A stretch of 64,000 bases of DNA, taken from the NCBI GenBank assembly GCA_016192135.1, contig JACPUR010000037.1, positions 54,535-118,534 on the forward strand, read 5' to 3'. The notes below the pieces were generated by a model. It was given only the letters and a program-made list of their open reading frames with translations. It ran no database searches and was not told where the DNA came from. Below are positions 11,500-21,535 of the stretch, piece after piece (the first letter of the stretch is position 1; each line of letters starts with the position of its first letter). Made by a program: the position numbers and the translations under genes. This DNA comes from Candidatus Tectomicrobia bacterium (GTDB taxonomy: Bacteria; UBA8248).

Positions 11500-12188
11500 C
11501 CTCGGGGCGGCGGCCCATCAAGCATTGGCCGAGCGCCGAGCGCCCCCGCGAGCGCCTGATCGAAAAGGGCGCGGACTCCCTCAGCGACGCCCAACTCCTC
11601 GCCATCCTCCTGCGCACCGGCGACACTTCGCGCTCCGCCCTCGATCTCGCCCTGGCCCTCCTCGCCCAGTTCGGCGGCCTCGCTGGCCTCGCGGCCGCCT
11701 CGGTGGCCGAGCTCTGCGAGATCAAGGGCCTGGGGCCGGCCAAGGCCTCCCAGCTCAAGGCGGGCATCGAGCTCGCCCGGCGGCTCGGGAACCACGACGG
11801 CGCCGGCCGCCCCGCCTTCCACGGCGGGGAGGACGTCTTCCGCCACCTCAGCGCCCCGATGTCCGGCCTCCCCCACGAGGAGTTCCGCCTCCTCCTCCTC
11901 GACACCAAGCACCGCCTGAACCGGGAGATGACCATCTCGCGCGGCACCCTGGCCGGGACGGCCGTGGACCCGCGCGAGGTTTTCAGCGCGGCCCTGCGGG
12001 AGCGGGCGGCCGCCGTCGTCTGCGTCCACAACCATCCGAGCGGCGACCCCGGGCCCTCCCCCGAGGACCGGGCCCTCACCTCCCGCCTGCGCCAGAGCGG
12101 CCAGCTCGTGGGGGTGCCGCTGCTGGACCACGTCATCGTGGGCCGGGGCGCCTTCTTCAGTTTCGCCGAGGCGGGATGGCCTCCTTGA
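11496..12188 (+). CDS. radC: RadC-family JAMM/MPN-domain protein
   Basis: 230 residues: N-terminal helix-hairpin-helix (about 45-85, [12 protein letters not shown]) and C-terminal JAMM domain with the metal motif [11 protein letters not shown]. The family was named for a DNA-repair phenotype that has since been withdrawn; its true role is unsettled. The ATG overlaps the stop of the UXS gene (ATGA). It interrupts a run of sugar-nucleotide genes without an evident functional link. Confidence 0.92.
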
Positions 12189-12292
12189 AATTCCGGGGGC
12201 GGATCGGCTAGATTGGCCCCGTCGAAACCGCCCGCCACCACGCCTGAGAAGCCTTCGCCCGCTCGCTCCAGCGAGATAATGCGAGGAAAGCG

Positions 12293-12871
12293 GTGGATCT
12301 CTCGGCACGGGAATTCCTGGCTGACCGCGCCCGCCGCTTCGAGGCCGCGTCGGCGGGCGAATACCCCCGCCAACTCGAGGCTTTGGCCGAGGCCGCCCTG
12401 GCCTGCCTGCGGGCCGGGGGGAAGATCCTCGTTTTCGGGAACGGCGGGAGCGCCTCCCTCGCCCAGCACTTCGCGGGGGAGCTGACGGGCCGATTCCTCA
12501 GTAACCGCCGACCCCTTCCAGCCCTCTCCCTCACGGCGGAGACCGCCTCCCTGACCGCCATCGCCAACGACTTCGGCTACGAGCACGTCTTCTCCCGCCA
12601 AATCGAGGCCCTGGCCCGGCCCGGCGACCTGGCCCTGGGCCTCTCCACGAGCGGAAAATCCCCCAACGTGGCGGCCGCCCTCGACCGCGCCCGCAGAATC
12701 GGGGCCAGGACCGCCCTCCTCACCGGAGAGGGCGGAGGCTCGGCCGCGGCCGGGATCGTCCTGGCCGTTCCCTCGCGCGACACCGACTTCATCCAGGAAG
12801 CCCACGAGGCCGCCCTGCACTACCTCTGCCACCGGCTGGACGCGGCCTTCCCGGACGAGGGGGCACAATGA
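12293..12871 (+). CDS. gmhA: Phosphoheptose isomerase
   Basis: Cytoplasmic SIS-domain enzyme, 192 residues, converting sedoheptulose 7-phosphate to D-glycero-D-manno-heptose 7-phosphate for LPS core. FGNGGSASLAQHFAGEL and LSTSGKSPN are the phosphosugar-binding loops; the C-terminal H..C....ALHYLCH-type helix closes the site. GTG start preceded by GAGGAAAG. It is followed by hldE and hldD with start/stop overlaps, giving most of the ADP-heptose route; gmhB is not in the window. Confidence 0.94.
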   Translation: MDLSAREFLADRARRFEAASAGEYPRQLEALAEAALACLRAGGKILVFGNGGSASLAQHFAGELTGRFLSNRRPLPALSLTAETASLTAIANDFGYEHVFSRQIEALARPGDLALGLSTSGKSPNVAAALDRARRIGARTALLTGEGGGSAAAGIVLAVPSRDTDFIQEAHEAALHYLCHRLDAAFPDEGAQ

Positions 12872-14346
12872 CCTCCACCCTCTCCCGCCTCCTCGGCAAG
12901 ACCCCTCCCCGCCTCCTCGTGGCCGGGGACCTCATGCTGGACCGCTACGTCTGGGGCGACGTGGATCGCATCTCGCCCGAGGCCCCCGTCCAGGTGCTCC
13001 GCTGGCGGGCCGAGAACGAGGCCCTGGGCGGCGCCGCGAACGTGGCGCACAACCTGGCCGCCCTGGGCTGCGAGGTGCGCCTGCTCGGCAGCGTCGGCGA
13101 GGACGCCGAGGGGGATCGCCTCCTCGCCCTGGCCGGGGAGGCGGGGATCGACACCCGCTTCGTCCGGCGCGCCGCGGGCAGGCCCACCATCTCCAAGACG
13201 CGCCTCCTGGCCCGGAGCCAGCACGTCCTGCGGGTGGACAAGGAGGCGGATGCCCCTCCGCCCCCCGCCGCCGAGGAGGCGCTCCTCGGCGCCCTCCCCG
13301 GCGCGCTCGAAGGGGTGCAGGGCGTACTCTGCTCGGACTACCTCAAGGGCGTCCTGAGCCCCCCGCTCGCCCAGGCGCTCCTCGCCCGGGCGAGAAGCAT
13401 GAAGATCCCTGCCGTCGTGGACCCCAAGGGGCGCGACTACGCCAAGTACCGGGGCGCCCGGGCCTTGACCCCCAACCTGGCCGAGGTGGCCCTGGCGTCG
13501 GGGCTCCCGGTGGACACGGAGGACAACCTGGAGAAAGCGGCCCGGAAACTCCTGGCCGAGACCCAGGCCGAGCTCATCCTCGTGACGCGCGGGGCGGCCG
13601 GGATGACGCTCTTCGGCCGCGAGGGCCGCATCGCCCACGAGGCCGCCCGGGCCCTCGAGGTGTACGACGTGACCGGGGCGGGGGACACCGCCGCCGCCCT
13701 CTTCGGCCTTGCCCTCATCGGGGGCGCCTCCCCGGCCGAGGCCGCGCACCTGGCGAACCTGGGGGCGGGCATCGCGGTCGGCAAGGTGGGCACCGCCGTG
13801 GTGACTCCGGCCGAGCTCGAGTCCGCGCTCGACGGGAAGCGCGAGGGGGCCGGGGAGAAGGTGCTCTCCCTCGCCGACCTCCAGCGCCGCCTGAACCGCG
13901 AGCGGGCGATGGGCCGCAAGATCGTCTTCACGAACGGCTGCTTCGACCTCATCCACGTGGGCCACATCCAGTACCTCCAGCAGGCGCGGCGGCTGGGGGA
14001 CCTCCTGGTCATCGGCCTGAACGACGACGGCTCGGTGCGGCGCCTCAAGGGTCCGGGCCGGCCCCTCATCGGCGGGCGCCAGCGGGCCGAGCTCCTCGGG
14101 GCGCTCGCCTGCGTGGACTTCGTGGTCTTCTTCGCCGAGGACACCCCCCTCAAGCTCATCGAGGCCGTGCGCCCGGACATCCTGGTCAAGGGCGGGGACT
14201 ACGGCCCGGACCAGGTGGTGGGGAAGGACGCGGTCGAATCCTACGGCGGGCGGGTCGAGGTACTCCCCTACGTCGAGGGTTTCTCGACCACCCAGATCGT
14301 CGAGACCATCGTGGAGCGCTACGCCCCGGCGAAGGAGACGCGATGA
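12868..14346 (+). CDS. hldE: Bifunctional heptose 7-phosphate kinase / heptose 1-phosphate adenylyltransferase
   Basis: 492 residues joining two activities of ADP-heptose synthesis. Residues about 1-315 are a PfkB-type kinase with GGAANVAHNLAALG and the catalytic DVTGAGDT. Residues about 345-490 are a nucleotidyltransferase with FTNGCFDLIHVGHI holding the HxGH motif. ATG overlaps the gmhA stop. The two-domain fusion is the standard enterobacterial arrangement. Confidence 0.95.
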   Translation: MTSTLSRLLGKTPPRLLVAGDLMLDRYVWGDVDRISPEAPVQVLRWRAENEALGGAANVAHNLAALGCEVRLLGSVGEDAEGDRLLALAGEAGIDTRFVRRAAGRPTISKTRLLARSQHVLRVDKEADAPPPPAAEEALLGALPGALEGVQGVLCSDYLKGVLSPPLAQALLARARSMKIPAVVDPKGRDYAKYRGARALTPNLAEVALASGLPVDTEDNLEKAARKLLAETQAELILVTRGAAGMTLFGREGRIAHEAARALEVYDVTGAGDTAAALFGLALIGGASPAEAAHLANLGAGIAVGKVGTAVVTPAELESALDGKREGAGEKVLSLADLQRRLNRERAMGRKIVFTNGCFDLIHVGHIQYLQQARRLGDLLVIGLNDDGSVRRLKGPGRPLIGGRQRAELLGALACVDFVVFFAEDTPLKLIEAVRPDILVKGGDYGPDQVVGKDAVESYGGRVEVLPYVEGFSTTQIVETIVERYAPAKETR

Positions 14347-15338
14347 GCCGCCCCCTCCTCCTCGTGACGGGCGCCGCGGGCTTCATCGGGGCGCGCCTGG
14401 CCGAGCGGCTCGCGGAAGAGGGCGCGCGCGTCGTCGCGGCCGACGCCCCGGGCCACTTCCGGTCGCGGCCCGAGATCGCCGCCATCTTCAAGGCGAATCC
14501 CCCGGCCGAGATCGTGGACCGCGAGAAGCTCCCGGCCTGGCTCGCCGGGCGGCGCCCCGGGGACGTGGAGGCCATCTTCCACATGGGGGCCTGCACCGAC
14601 ACGACGAACTACGACGAGGCCTACATGGACCGCATGAACACGGCCTACACCCGGACCCTGTGGGGCCTGGCGGCTCGCCTCGAGGCGCCCTTCCTCTACG
14701 CGAGCAGCGCCGCCGTCTATGGGGACGGCTCCCAGGGCTACGACGACTCGACCCCTCCGGGGGCCTTCTCGCCCCTCAACCCCTACGGCGCCTCCAAGCA
14801 GCGCTTCGACGAATGGGCGCTGGGGGAGCTGGGGCAGTCGGCCAGGCCCCCGCGCTGGGCCGGGTTCCGCTTCTTCAACGTCTACGGCTTCGGCGAGACC
14901 CACAAGGGCAAGATGTCGAGCGTGCTGCGCCAGGCCTTCACCCAGATCAAGGCGGGCGGACGGGTACGGCTCTTCCGCTCCCACAGGGAAGGCATCCCGG
15001 ACGGCCACCAGAAGCGCGACTTCATCCTGGCGGACGACCTCGTGGAGGCGCTCATCCACGCCTGGCGCCAGGGCCTACCGGACGGCATCTACAACCTGGG
15101 GACGGGCCGGGCGCGCACCTTCCTGGACCTCGTCCATGCGGCCTTCGCCGCCGTGGGGGCCGAGCCCCGGGTCGACTTCATCGACACTCCGCCCCCCATC
15201 CGGGAGCGCTACCAGTACTTCACCGAGGCCCGGATGGAGAAGCTGCGCGCGGCCGGCTGGCGCCGCGCCTTCACCCCGATCGAGGAGGGCGCGGCGCGCT
15301 ACTGGGAGCGCCAGCGGCCCGCCCTCGTCCACGGCTGA
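14343..15338 (+). CDS. hldD: ADP-L-glycero-D-manno-heptose 6-epimerase
   Basis: Last step in making the LPS heptose donor. 331-residue extended SDR: TGAAGFIGARLAERL at the N-terminus, ASSAAVYGDG, and NPYGASKQRFDEW with the YxxxK pair. The residues FRFFNVYGFGETHKG and HQKRDFILADDLVEA are typical of HldD. ATG overlaps the hldE stop. The gmhA-hldE-hldD block is therefore one translationally coupled unit. Confidence 0.95.
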   Translation: MSRPLLLVTGAAGFIGARLAERLAEEGARVVAADAPGHFRSRPEIAAIFKANPPAEIVDREKLPAWLAGRRPGDVEAIFHMGACTDTTNYDEAYMDRMNTAYTRTLWGLAARLEAPFLYASSAAVYGDGSQGYDDSTPPGAFSPLNPYGASKQRFDEWALGELGQSARPPRWAGFRFFNVYGFGETHKGKMSSVLRQAFTQIKAGGRVRLFRSHREGIPDGHQKRDFILADDLVEALIHAWRQGLPDGIYNLGTGRARTFLDLVHAAFAAVGAEPRVDFIDTPPPIRERYQYFTEARMEKLRAAGWRRAFTPIEEGAARYWERQRPALVHG

Positions 15339-15354
15339 TCGAAAAGGGGCGCCT

Positions 15355-16149
15355 GTGGAAATCGCTCTTCTCGCAAGCGGGAGCCAGGGGAACGCCATCC
15401 TCGTAAGGGGGAGCGAGGGGGCCTTCCTCATCGACGCGGGGCTGAGCGCCCGCCAGATCGCCGGGCGCCTGGCGGCCTTCGGCGTCTCTCCCTCCGAGCT
15501 GGCCGGGCTGGTGGTGACGCACGAGCACATCGACCACGTGCGCGGGGCGGGGGCCCTGGCCCGCAAGTGGGGGCTTCCCATTTGGACGAACCGGGCCACG
15601 CGGGAGGCGGGGGCGGGGCTTCTGGGCCCCATCGGGCGATGGCACGAGGTCGAGATCGGGGCACCCTTCGAGCTGGCGGGCGTCCGGCTCGAGCCCTTCA
15701 GCGTCCCCCACGACGCGGCGGACCCCTTCGGCCTCCTCCTCGAGAACGGTGACGGCTACCGGGTGGGCCTGGCGACCGACATGGGCTTCGTCACCCGCCT
15801 CGTGCGGGAGCGGATGAAGGGGGTGCAGGGGCTCATCCTCGAGTTCAACCACGAGCTCGACATGCTGCTCTCGGGGCCCTACCCCTGGCCCCTCAAGCAG
15901 CGCATCCGCGGGAAGCTCGGCCATCTCTCGAACGAGGACGCGGCCGGCCTCCTCGCCGAAGTGGCGGGGCCGGACCTCGAGTGGGTGGTGTGCGCCCACA
16001 TCAGCCAGGAGAACAACGAGGAGCGCATCGTGCTGGAGCGGGCCTCGGACGCCCTGAACGGGTGCGCCTTCGCGCCCTTCGCCGCGAGCCAGGACCGGGC
16101 CACCCCCCGCTTCGGCCCGGGCGGCCCGCTGAGCGAGGCGGCCCCATGA
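15355..16149 (+). CDS. MBL-fold metallohydrolase, YycJ/WalJ-like
   Basis: 264 residues. The metallo-beta-lactamase signature THEHIDHVRG (HxHxDH) is intact, with further ligands likely in SVPHDA, ATDMGF and VCAHIS. The opening ALLASGSQGNAILV is characteristic of the YycJ/VicX subgroup, whose members are thought to act in nucleic-acid or cell-wall processes; the substrate is unknown. GTG at 15355 follows AAGGGG. It overlaps purB by four bases, so it may ride with the purine operon. Confidence 0.85.
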   Translation: MEIALLASGSQGNAILVRGSEGAFLIDAGLSARQIAGRLAAFGVSPSELAGLVVTHEHIDHVRGAGALARKWGLPIWTNRATREAGAGLLGPIGRWHEVEIGAPFELAGVRLEPFSVPHDAADPFGLLLENGDGYRVGLATDMGFVTRLVRERMKGVQGLILEFNHELDMLLSGPYPWPLKQRIRGKLGHLSNEDAAGLLAEVAGPDLEWVVCAHISQENNEERIVLERASDALNGCAFAPFAASQDRATPRFGPGGPLSEAAP

Positions 16150-17447
16150 TCCCGCGCTACGCCCGGCCCGAGATGGCCCGAGTCTGGGAGGAGCGCGAGC
16201 GCCTCCAGCGGATGCTCGATGTGGAGATCGCCGTCTGCGAGGAGCTGGCCGAGCGCGGCGAGATCCCGAAGGAGGCGGTGGCCGAGATCAAGGCCAAGGC
16301 GGCCTTCGACCCCGCCCGGGTGCGCGAGATCGAGCGCGTCACCAAGCACGACGTCATCGCCTTCCTCACCAACGTGGCCGAGAACGTGGGCCCCGCCTCG
16401 CGCTTCATCCACATGGGGCTCACGAGCAGCGACGCGCTCGACACGGCGCTGGCCCTCCAGCTCGTCCGGGCGGCGGACATCCTCCTGGACGACATCGCCC
16501 GCCTCCGGGCCGTGCTCAAGCGCCGGGCGCACGAGCACAAGCGCACCCTCATCGCCGGGCGCACCCACGGCATGCATGCCGAGCCCACCACCCTGGGGCT
16601 CAAGATCGCCGTCTGGCACGCCGAGTTCGGCCGCGCCGGGGAGAGGGTGCGGCGGGCGCGCGAGACGGTGCGGGTGGGGAAGATTTCGGGGGCGGTGGGG
16701 GTCAGCCCCCACATCGCTCCCGAGGTGGAGGAGGCCATCCTTCGCCGCCTGGGGCTCGAGGCCGAGCCCGCGAGCGGCCAGATCGTCCAGCGCGACCGGC
16801 ACGCCGAGTACCATGCCGCGCTGGCCCTCGTCTCGGCGAGCATCGCCCGGGTGGCGACGGAGGTGCGGCACCTCCAGCGGACCGAGGTGGGCGAGGCCGA
16901 GGAGTATTTCAGCCCCGGCCAGAAGGGCAGCTCCGCCATGCCCCACAAGCGGAACCCGGTGGTCTCGGAGCAGCTCTGCGGCCTGGCCCGGGTGGTGCAG
17001 GGGAACGCCATGGCGGCGCTCCAGAACGTCCCCCTCTGGCACGAGCGCGACATCAGCCACTCCTCGGTCGAGCGGGTCATCCTGCCGGACAGCGCCATCC
17101 TGGTGGACTACATGCTGGCCAAGCTCGAGGAGCTGATGGACCGCTGGGTGGTCTATCCGGAGCGGATGAAGGAGAATCTCGAGCGCTCGCGGGGCCTCCT
17201 CCTGAGCGAGCACGTGATGCTGGCCCTCATCCGGAAGGGCCTCACCCGGGAGGAGGCCTACGCCCGGGTGCAGGGGCCCGCCATGGAGGTCTGGGCCAAG
17301 GGTGGGGACTTCCAGGCCCGGCTCCTGGCCGACCCTGGGGTGGGGGGGGTGCTCGGGGAGGCGGAGCTCGCGCGGTGCTTCGACCTGGACTCACATTTCC
17401 GCCATGTGGACGGCATTTTCCGCCGGGTTTTCGCGGAGGAGGACTGA
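16146..17447 (+). CDS. purB: Adenylosuccinate lyase
   Basis: Releases fumarate from SAICAR and from adenylosuccinate, so acts twice in purine synthesis. 433 residues, mostly helical. Contains the superfamily signature GSSAMPHKRNP, the catalytic-histidine region GRTHGMHAEPTT, and TSSDALDTA. ATG overlaps the upstream stop. It is close in size to the short bacterial PurB. A 145-base gap with a possible promoter follows. Confidence 0.96.
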   Translation: MIPRYARPEMARVWEERERLQRMLDVEIAVCEELAERGEIPKEAVAEIKAKAAFDPARVREIERVTKHDVIAFLTNVAENVGPASRFIHMGLTSSDALDTALALQLVRAADILLDDIARLRAVLKRRAHEHKRTLIAGRTHGMHAEPTTLGLKIAVWHAEFGRAGERVRRARETVRVGKISGAVGVSPHIAPEVEEAILRRLGLEAEPASGQIVQRDRHAEYHAALALVSASIARVATEVRHLQRTEVGEAEEYFSPGQKGSSAMPHKRNPVVSEQLCGLARVVQGNAMAALQNVPLWHERDISHSSVERVILPDSAILVDYMLAKLEELMDRWVVYPERMKENLERSRGLLLSEHVMLALIRKGLTREEAYARVQGPAMEVWAKGGDFQARLLADPGVGGVLGEAELARCFDLDSHFRHVDGIFRRVFAEED

Positions 17448-17473
17448 CCGTTTCGGGGCCGTTGTGGTAGGAT
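17444..17473 (+). promoter_or_regulatory. Candidate promoter before purC
   Basis: CTGACC at 17444-17449, an 18-base spacer and TAGGAT at 17468-17473, four of six matches in each box. It lies at the end of purB and about 120 bases before purC, the only sizeable gap in the purine cluster. No purine riboswitch core was recognised in the gap. Confidence 0.35.
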
Positions 17474-17591
17474 AAGAAGCGCTCGGGGATGCCTTCCCCG
17501 CCCTTCCCTCCACCGTGTGCCCGACGCAAGGCGGAAAACGGCCCTGGAAACCCGCCACGGCCCCCCGGGAGGCCGATGGGAGAGATGCCTC

Positions 17592-18305
17592 ATGGAGCGA
17601 AAAGCCAAGATTTACGAGGGAAAAGCCAAGGCAGTCTACGAGACCGGCGACCCGGCCTATTACATCCAATTCTTCAAGGACGACGCCACCGCATTCAACG
17701 CGAGAAAGCGGGGGACCATCGAGTCGAAGGGAATCTTTAACAATCACATCTCGTCCCGGCTCTTCCAGGTGGTGGAGAAGGAGGGCATCCCCACCCACTT
17801 CGTCAAAACCCTCTCGGACCGCGAGATGCTGGTGAAGCGGCTCGACATCATCAAGGTCGAGGTGGTGGTGCGGAACATCGCCGCCGGGAACCTCGCCAAG
17901 CGGATGGGGGTCGAGGAGGGGATGAAGCTCCCCCACCCCATCATCGACCTCCACCTCAAGAACGACGCCCTGGACGACCCGATGATCAACGAGGACACCG
18001 TCTCGGCCTTCGGCCTGGGCACCCGCGAGGAGCTGGCCCAGATGCGCGCCTACGCCCTCAAGGTGAACCAGATCCTCCAGGCTTTCTTCGGCGAGCGGAA
18101 CGTGGATCTCGTGGACTTCAAGCTCGAGTTCGGCCGCTGCCCGGCCGAGGGCGGGAAGCTCCTCCTCGGGGACGAGATCACCCCCGACGGCTGCCGCCTC
18201 TGGGAGAAGGGCACGGGCCGCAAGCTCGACAAGGATCGCTTCCGCCGCGATCTGGGCCAGGTCGAGGAGGCCTACGCCGAGGTGGAGCGGATCGTCTCCC
18301 GCTGA
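17592..18305 (+). CDS. purC: SAICAR synthetase
   Basis: Condenses CAIR with aspartate using ATP. 237 residues. Opens with KAKIYEGKAKAVYE, then the conserved GTIESKG..N, EVVVRNIAAGNLAKR, and LVDFKLEFGR. ATG at 17592 with GGGAG upstream; an in-frame extension to 17517 shows no family similarity. It is close to the Bacillus-type PurC and is followed by purS, purQ and purL. Confidence 0.95.
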   Translation: MERKAKIYEGKAKAVYETGDPAYYIQFFKDDATAFNARKRGTIESKGIFNNHISSRLFQVVEKEGIPTHFVKTLSDREMLVKRLDIIKVEVVVRNIAAGNLAKRMGVEEGMKLPHPIIDLHLKNDALDDPMINEDTVSAFGLGTREELAQMRAYALKVNQILQAFFGERNVDLVDFKLEFGRCPAEGGKLLLGDEITPDGCRLWEKGTGRKLDKDRFRRDLGQVEEAYAEVERIVSR

Positions 18306-18322
18306 GGCGGAAAGGGATTCCG

Positions 18323-18583
18323 GTGGCGAAAGCCGTCGTCTACGTGACGTACAAGCGGGGCGTCCTCGACCCCCAGGGCGAGGCCGTCCGCGGCGCGCTC
18401 TCCTCCCTCGGCTTCCAGGACGTCGAGGGGGTGCGGGTGGGCCGCTACATCGAGATCGAGCTGGCCAACGGCCGGCCCGAGGAGCAGCGCGCCCAGGTGG
18501 AGAAGATGTGCCGCCAGCTCCTCGCGAACCCCGTCCTGGAGGACTTCCGGATCGAGATCAACGCCCCCGCCCCCGCCGAATAG
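18323..18583 (+). CDS. purS: Phosphoribosylformylglycinamidine synthase subunit PurS
   Basis: Small 86-residue subunit that bridges PurL and PurQ in the three-part FGAM synthase. Pattern [22 protein letters not shown] and [11 protein letters not shown] matches PurS. GTG start with AAAGG upstream. Its presence beside short purL shows that this organism has the Gram-positive/archaeal-style split enzyme rather than the single long PurL of gammaproteobacteria. Confidence 0.95.
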   Translation: MAKAVVYVTYKRGVLDPQGEAVRGALSSLGFQDVEGVRVGRYIEIELANGRPEEQRAQVEKMCRQLLANPVLEDFRIEINAPAPAE

Positions 18584-18590
18584 GTTGAAG

Positions 18591-19283
18591 ATGCGCTTCG
18601 CCGTGCTGGTTTTCCCGGGTTCCAACTGCGACCACGACTCCTACCACGCCGTCAAGCACGTCCTCGGCGCCGACGCGCACTTCGTCTGGCACAAGGAGGG
18701 CGGCCTCGGCGGCGCCGACGTGGTGATCGTCCCCGGCGGTTTCAGCTACGGGGACTACCTCCGCGCGGGCGCCATTGCGCGCTTCTCGCCCGTGATGGAG
18801 GCGGTGCGCCGCCATGCGGCCCAGGGGCGCCCCGTGCTCGGCACCTGCAACGGCTTTCAGATCCTGACCGAGGCGGGCCTCCTGCCGGGGGCGCTGCGGC
18901 GGAACGCCTCCCTACGCTTCATCTGCGACGACGTCTGGCTCCGCTGCGAGACCTCCCGCACCCCCTTCACCCAGGCCATCGACGCGGGGGAGCGCCTCAA
19001 GATGCCTATCGCCCACGGTGAGGGCAGCTTCTTCTGCGCCCCGGAGACCCTGGCCGAGATGGAGGTGCACGGGCAGGTCGTCTTCCGCTACTGCGACGCC
19101 GAGGGGGGGCTCACCCCGGAGGCCAACCCCAACGGCTCGACCGCCCACATCGCCGGCGTATGCAACCGGGCGGGGAACGTCCTCGGCCTCATGCCCCACC
19201 CCGAGCGCGCCAGCGAGCCCGACATGGGGAGCGAGGACGGGCTCAGGCTCTTCCAGTCCGTCCTCTCCGTCGTCACCGCATGA
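18591..19283 (+). CDS. purQ: Phosphoribosylformylglycinamidine synthase glutaminase subunit PurQ
   Basis: Class I glutamine amidotransferase, 230 residues, supplying ammonia to Pur[11 protein letters not shown] at the start, [14 protein letters not shown], nucleophile cysteine in [10 protein letters not shown], and the His/Glu pair in [11 protein letters not shown] at 18591 preferred to the TTG at 18585. The stop overlaps the purL ATG by four bases. Confidence 0.95.
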   Translation: MRFAVLVFPGSNCDHDSYHAVKHVLGADAHFVWHKEGGLGGADVVIVPGGFSYGDYLRAGAIARFSPVMEAVRRHAAQGRPVLGTCNGFQILTEAGLLPGALRRNASLRFICDDVWLRCETSRTPFTQAIDAGERLKMPIAHGEGSFFCAPETLAEMEVHGQVVFRYCDAEGGLTPEANPNGSTAHIAGVCNRAGNVLGLMPHPERASEPDMGSEDGLRLFQSVLSVVTA

Positions 19284-21535
19284 GCACGGCCGGCGCCTGG
19301 GCGAACGCCCCCGCCACCCTGGACACCGCGCGAGAGCACGGCCTCTCGGAGGAGGAGTGGCGCCGCATCGCCGGGCTTCTGGGCCGGGAGCCCAACCTGA
19401 CCGAACTGGGCGTCTTCTCCGCCATGTGGAACGAGCATTGCTCCTACAAGAGCAGCCGCGTCCATCTCAAGAAGTTCCCCACCAAGGGCCCCCGCGTCCT
19501 CCAGGGCCCGGGGGAGAACGCGGGCGTCGTGGACGTGGGGGACGGCCTGGCCGTCGCCTTCAAGATGGAGAGCCACAACCACCCCTCCTTCATCGAGCCC
19601 TACCAGGGCGCGGCCACGGGGGTGGGGGGCATCCTCCGGGACGTCTTCACCATGGGCGCCCGGCCCATCGCCCTGCTCGACAGCCTGCGCTTCGGCGCCG
19701 TGGGCCACGACCGCACCCCCTATCTCGCGGGCGGGGTGGTGGCCGGCATCGCGGGCTACGGCAACTGCATGGGCGTTCCCACGGTGGGAGGAGAAACCTG
19801 CTTCCATCCCTGCTACAACGGGAACATCCTGGTCAACGTCATGTGCGCGGGCGTCATGCGCTCGGACGCCATCTTCCGGGGCACGGCCTCCGGCGTGGGC
19901 AACCCGGTCATCTACGTGGGCGCCGCCACCGGCCGGGACGGCATCCACGGCGCCTCGATGGCCTCGGCGGGCTTCGACGAGAAGGCCTTGGAAAAGCGTC
20001 CCACCGTCCAGGTGGGCGACCCTTTCCGGGAGAAGCTCCTCCTGGAGGCCTGCCTCGAGCTCATGAAGAGGGGCTCGGTCGTCGGCATCCAGGACATGGG
20101 GGCGGCGGGCCTCACCTCCTCCTCGGTCGAGATGGCCGGCCGGGCGGGCACGGGTCTCCTCCTGCGGCTCGACGCCGTCCCCCGGCGCGAGGAGGGTATG
20201 ACCCCCTACGAGCTCATGCTCTCCGAGAGCCAGGAGCGGATGCTCCTCGTGGCCCAGCGGGGGCGCGAGGGCGAGGTGCGGGAGATCTTCGAGCGCTGGG
20301 ACCTCCCGATGGCGGTGGTCGGCGAGGTGACGGCGGACGGGCGCCTGCGGGTGGAGTCCGGGGGCCGGACCGTGGCCGATCTGCCGGTGAGGGCCCTCAC
20401 GGACGAGGCTCCGGCCTACGAGCGGCCCCTGCGGCCCGGGCGGGGGCTCCCCTCGGCCGACCCCCTCGAAACCCTGCCCGCGGAGAAGGACCTCGGGCCC
20501 TCTCTCCTCGCCCTGCTGGCCCACCCCAACCAGGGGCTCAAGAAGGCCATCTGGCGCCAGTACGACTACATGGTCCGCACCAACACCCTGACGCCCCCGG
20601 GCGGGGACGCCGCGCTCCTCCGCCTCAAGGGCACCTCCAAGGCCCTCGCCCTCGCGACCGACGGGAACGCGCGCTATTGCATGCTCGATCCCTATGCGGG
20701 CGGGATGCTCGCCGTGGCCGAGGCCGCCCGCAACGTGAGCTGCACCGGGGCCCTCCCCATCGCCATGACGAACTGCCTCAATTTCGGGAACCCCGAGCGG
20801 CCCGCCGTCATGGCCCAGTTCTCGGCCGCCATCGAGGGCATGGCCGAGGCCTGCCGCGTGCTGGGCGTGCCCGTCGTCAGCGGGAACGTAAGCTTCTATA
20901 ATGAGACGCAAGGCGTGGATATTTATCCCACGCCGATCGTCGGCATGGTGGGCCTCTTGGAGGAGGCCGGCCGGCGGGCGGGCATCGGGCTGGCGCGCGA
21001 GGGGGACATTCTCTACCTCCTGCACCCGGGCCGGGAGGCGCCGCTCCCCTCCGGGGGCGCGCACGAGTACGTCTGGGTGCGCTGCGGCCGGGAGGGCGGA
21101 CGGCCCCCTTCCATCTCTCTCCCCGCGGAGGCTGCCGTCCAGGGGCTGTGCCGGGAGGGGATACTGGGCGGCTTCATCCGCTCGGCGCACGACCTATCGG
21201 ACGGTGGGTTGGCCCTCGCCCTGGCCGAGGCCTGCCTGGCCTCTCCCTCCTCCCGCCTGGGGGCGCACATCCGGCTCCCCGAGGGGGTGGGGCGGCTGGA
21301 CGGGAGGCTTTTCGGGGAAGCGGCCTCCCGGATACTGATCTCGGCCCCTCCCGAGGCGGAGGGGCGGCTGCACGAGGCGGCGGGACGGCGGGAGGTGGGC
21401 CTCCTGGCCCTCGGCGCGGTAACGGGCCCCCATCTCCGGGTCGAGGCGCCGGACGGCTTCCCGGCCATGGACGTGGAGCTGAGCGAGCTACGGGCGGCCT
21501 GGGCGGGCGCCCTGGATGAGGTCTTTGGAGCATGA
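19280..21535 (+). CDS. purL: Phosphoribosylformylglycinamidine synthase subunit PurL
   Basis: ATP-dependent synthase subunit, 751 residues, short form. The N-terminal [15 protein letters not shown] motif, [10 protein letters not shown], and the two repeated AIRS-like halves are visible ([40 protein letters not shown]). Located exactly between purQ and purF with ATGA overlaps on both sides, so the three are translationally coupled. Confidence 0.96.
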   Translation: MSTAGAWANAPATLDTAREHGLSEEEWRRIAGLLGREPNLTELGVFSAMWNEHCSYKSSRVHLKKFPTKGPRVLQGPGENAGVVDVGDGLAVAFKMESHNHPSFIEPYQGAATGVGGILRDVFTMGARPIALLDSLRFGAVGHDRTPYLAGGVVAGIAGYGNCMGVPTVGGETCFHPCYNGNILVNVMCAGVMRSDAIFRGTASGVGNPVIYVGAATGRDGIHGASMASAGFDEKALEKRPTVQVGDPFREKLLLEACLELMKRGSVVGIQDMGAAGLTSSSVEMAGRAGTGLLLRLDAVPRREEGMTPYELMLSESQERMLLVAQRGREGEVREIFERWDLPMAVVGEVTADGRLRVESGGRTVADLPVRALTDEAPAYERPLRPGRGLPSADPLETLPAEKDLGPSLLALLAHPNQGLKKAIWRQYDYMVRTNTLTPPGGDAALLRLKGTSKALALATDGNARYCMLDPYAGGMLAVAEAARNVSCTGALPIAMTNCLNFGNPERPAVMAQFSAAIEGMAEACRVLGVPVVSGNVSFYNETQGVDIYPTPIVGMVGLLEEAGRRAGIGLAREGDILYLLHPGREAPLPSGGAHEYVWVRCGREGGRPPSISLPAEAAVQGLCREGILGGFIRSAHDLSDGGLALALAEACLASPSSRLGAHIRLPEGVGRLDGRLFGEAASRILISAPPEAEGRLHEAAGRREVGLLALGAVTGPHLRVEAPDGFPAMDVELSELRAAWAGALDEVFGA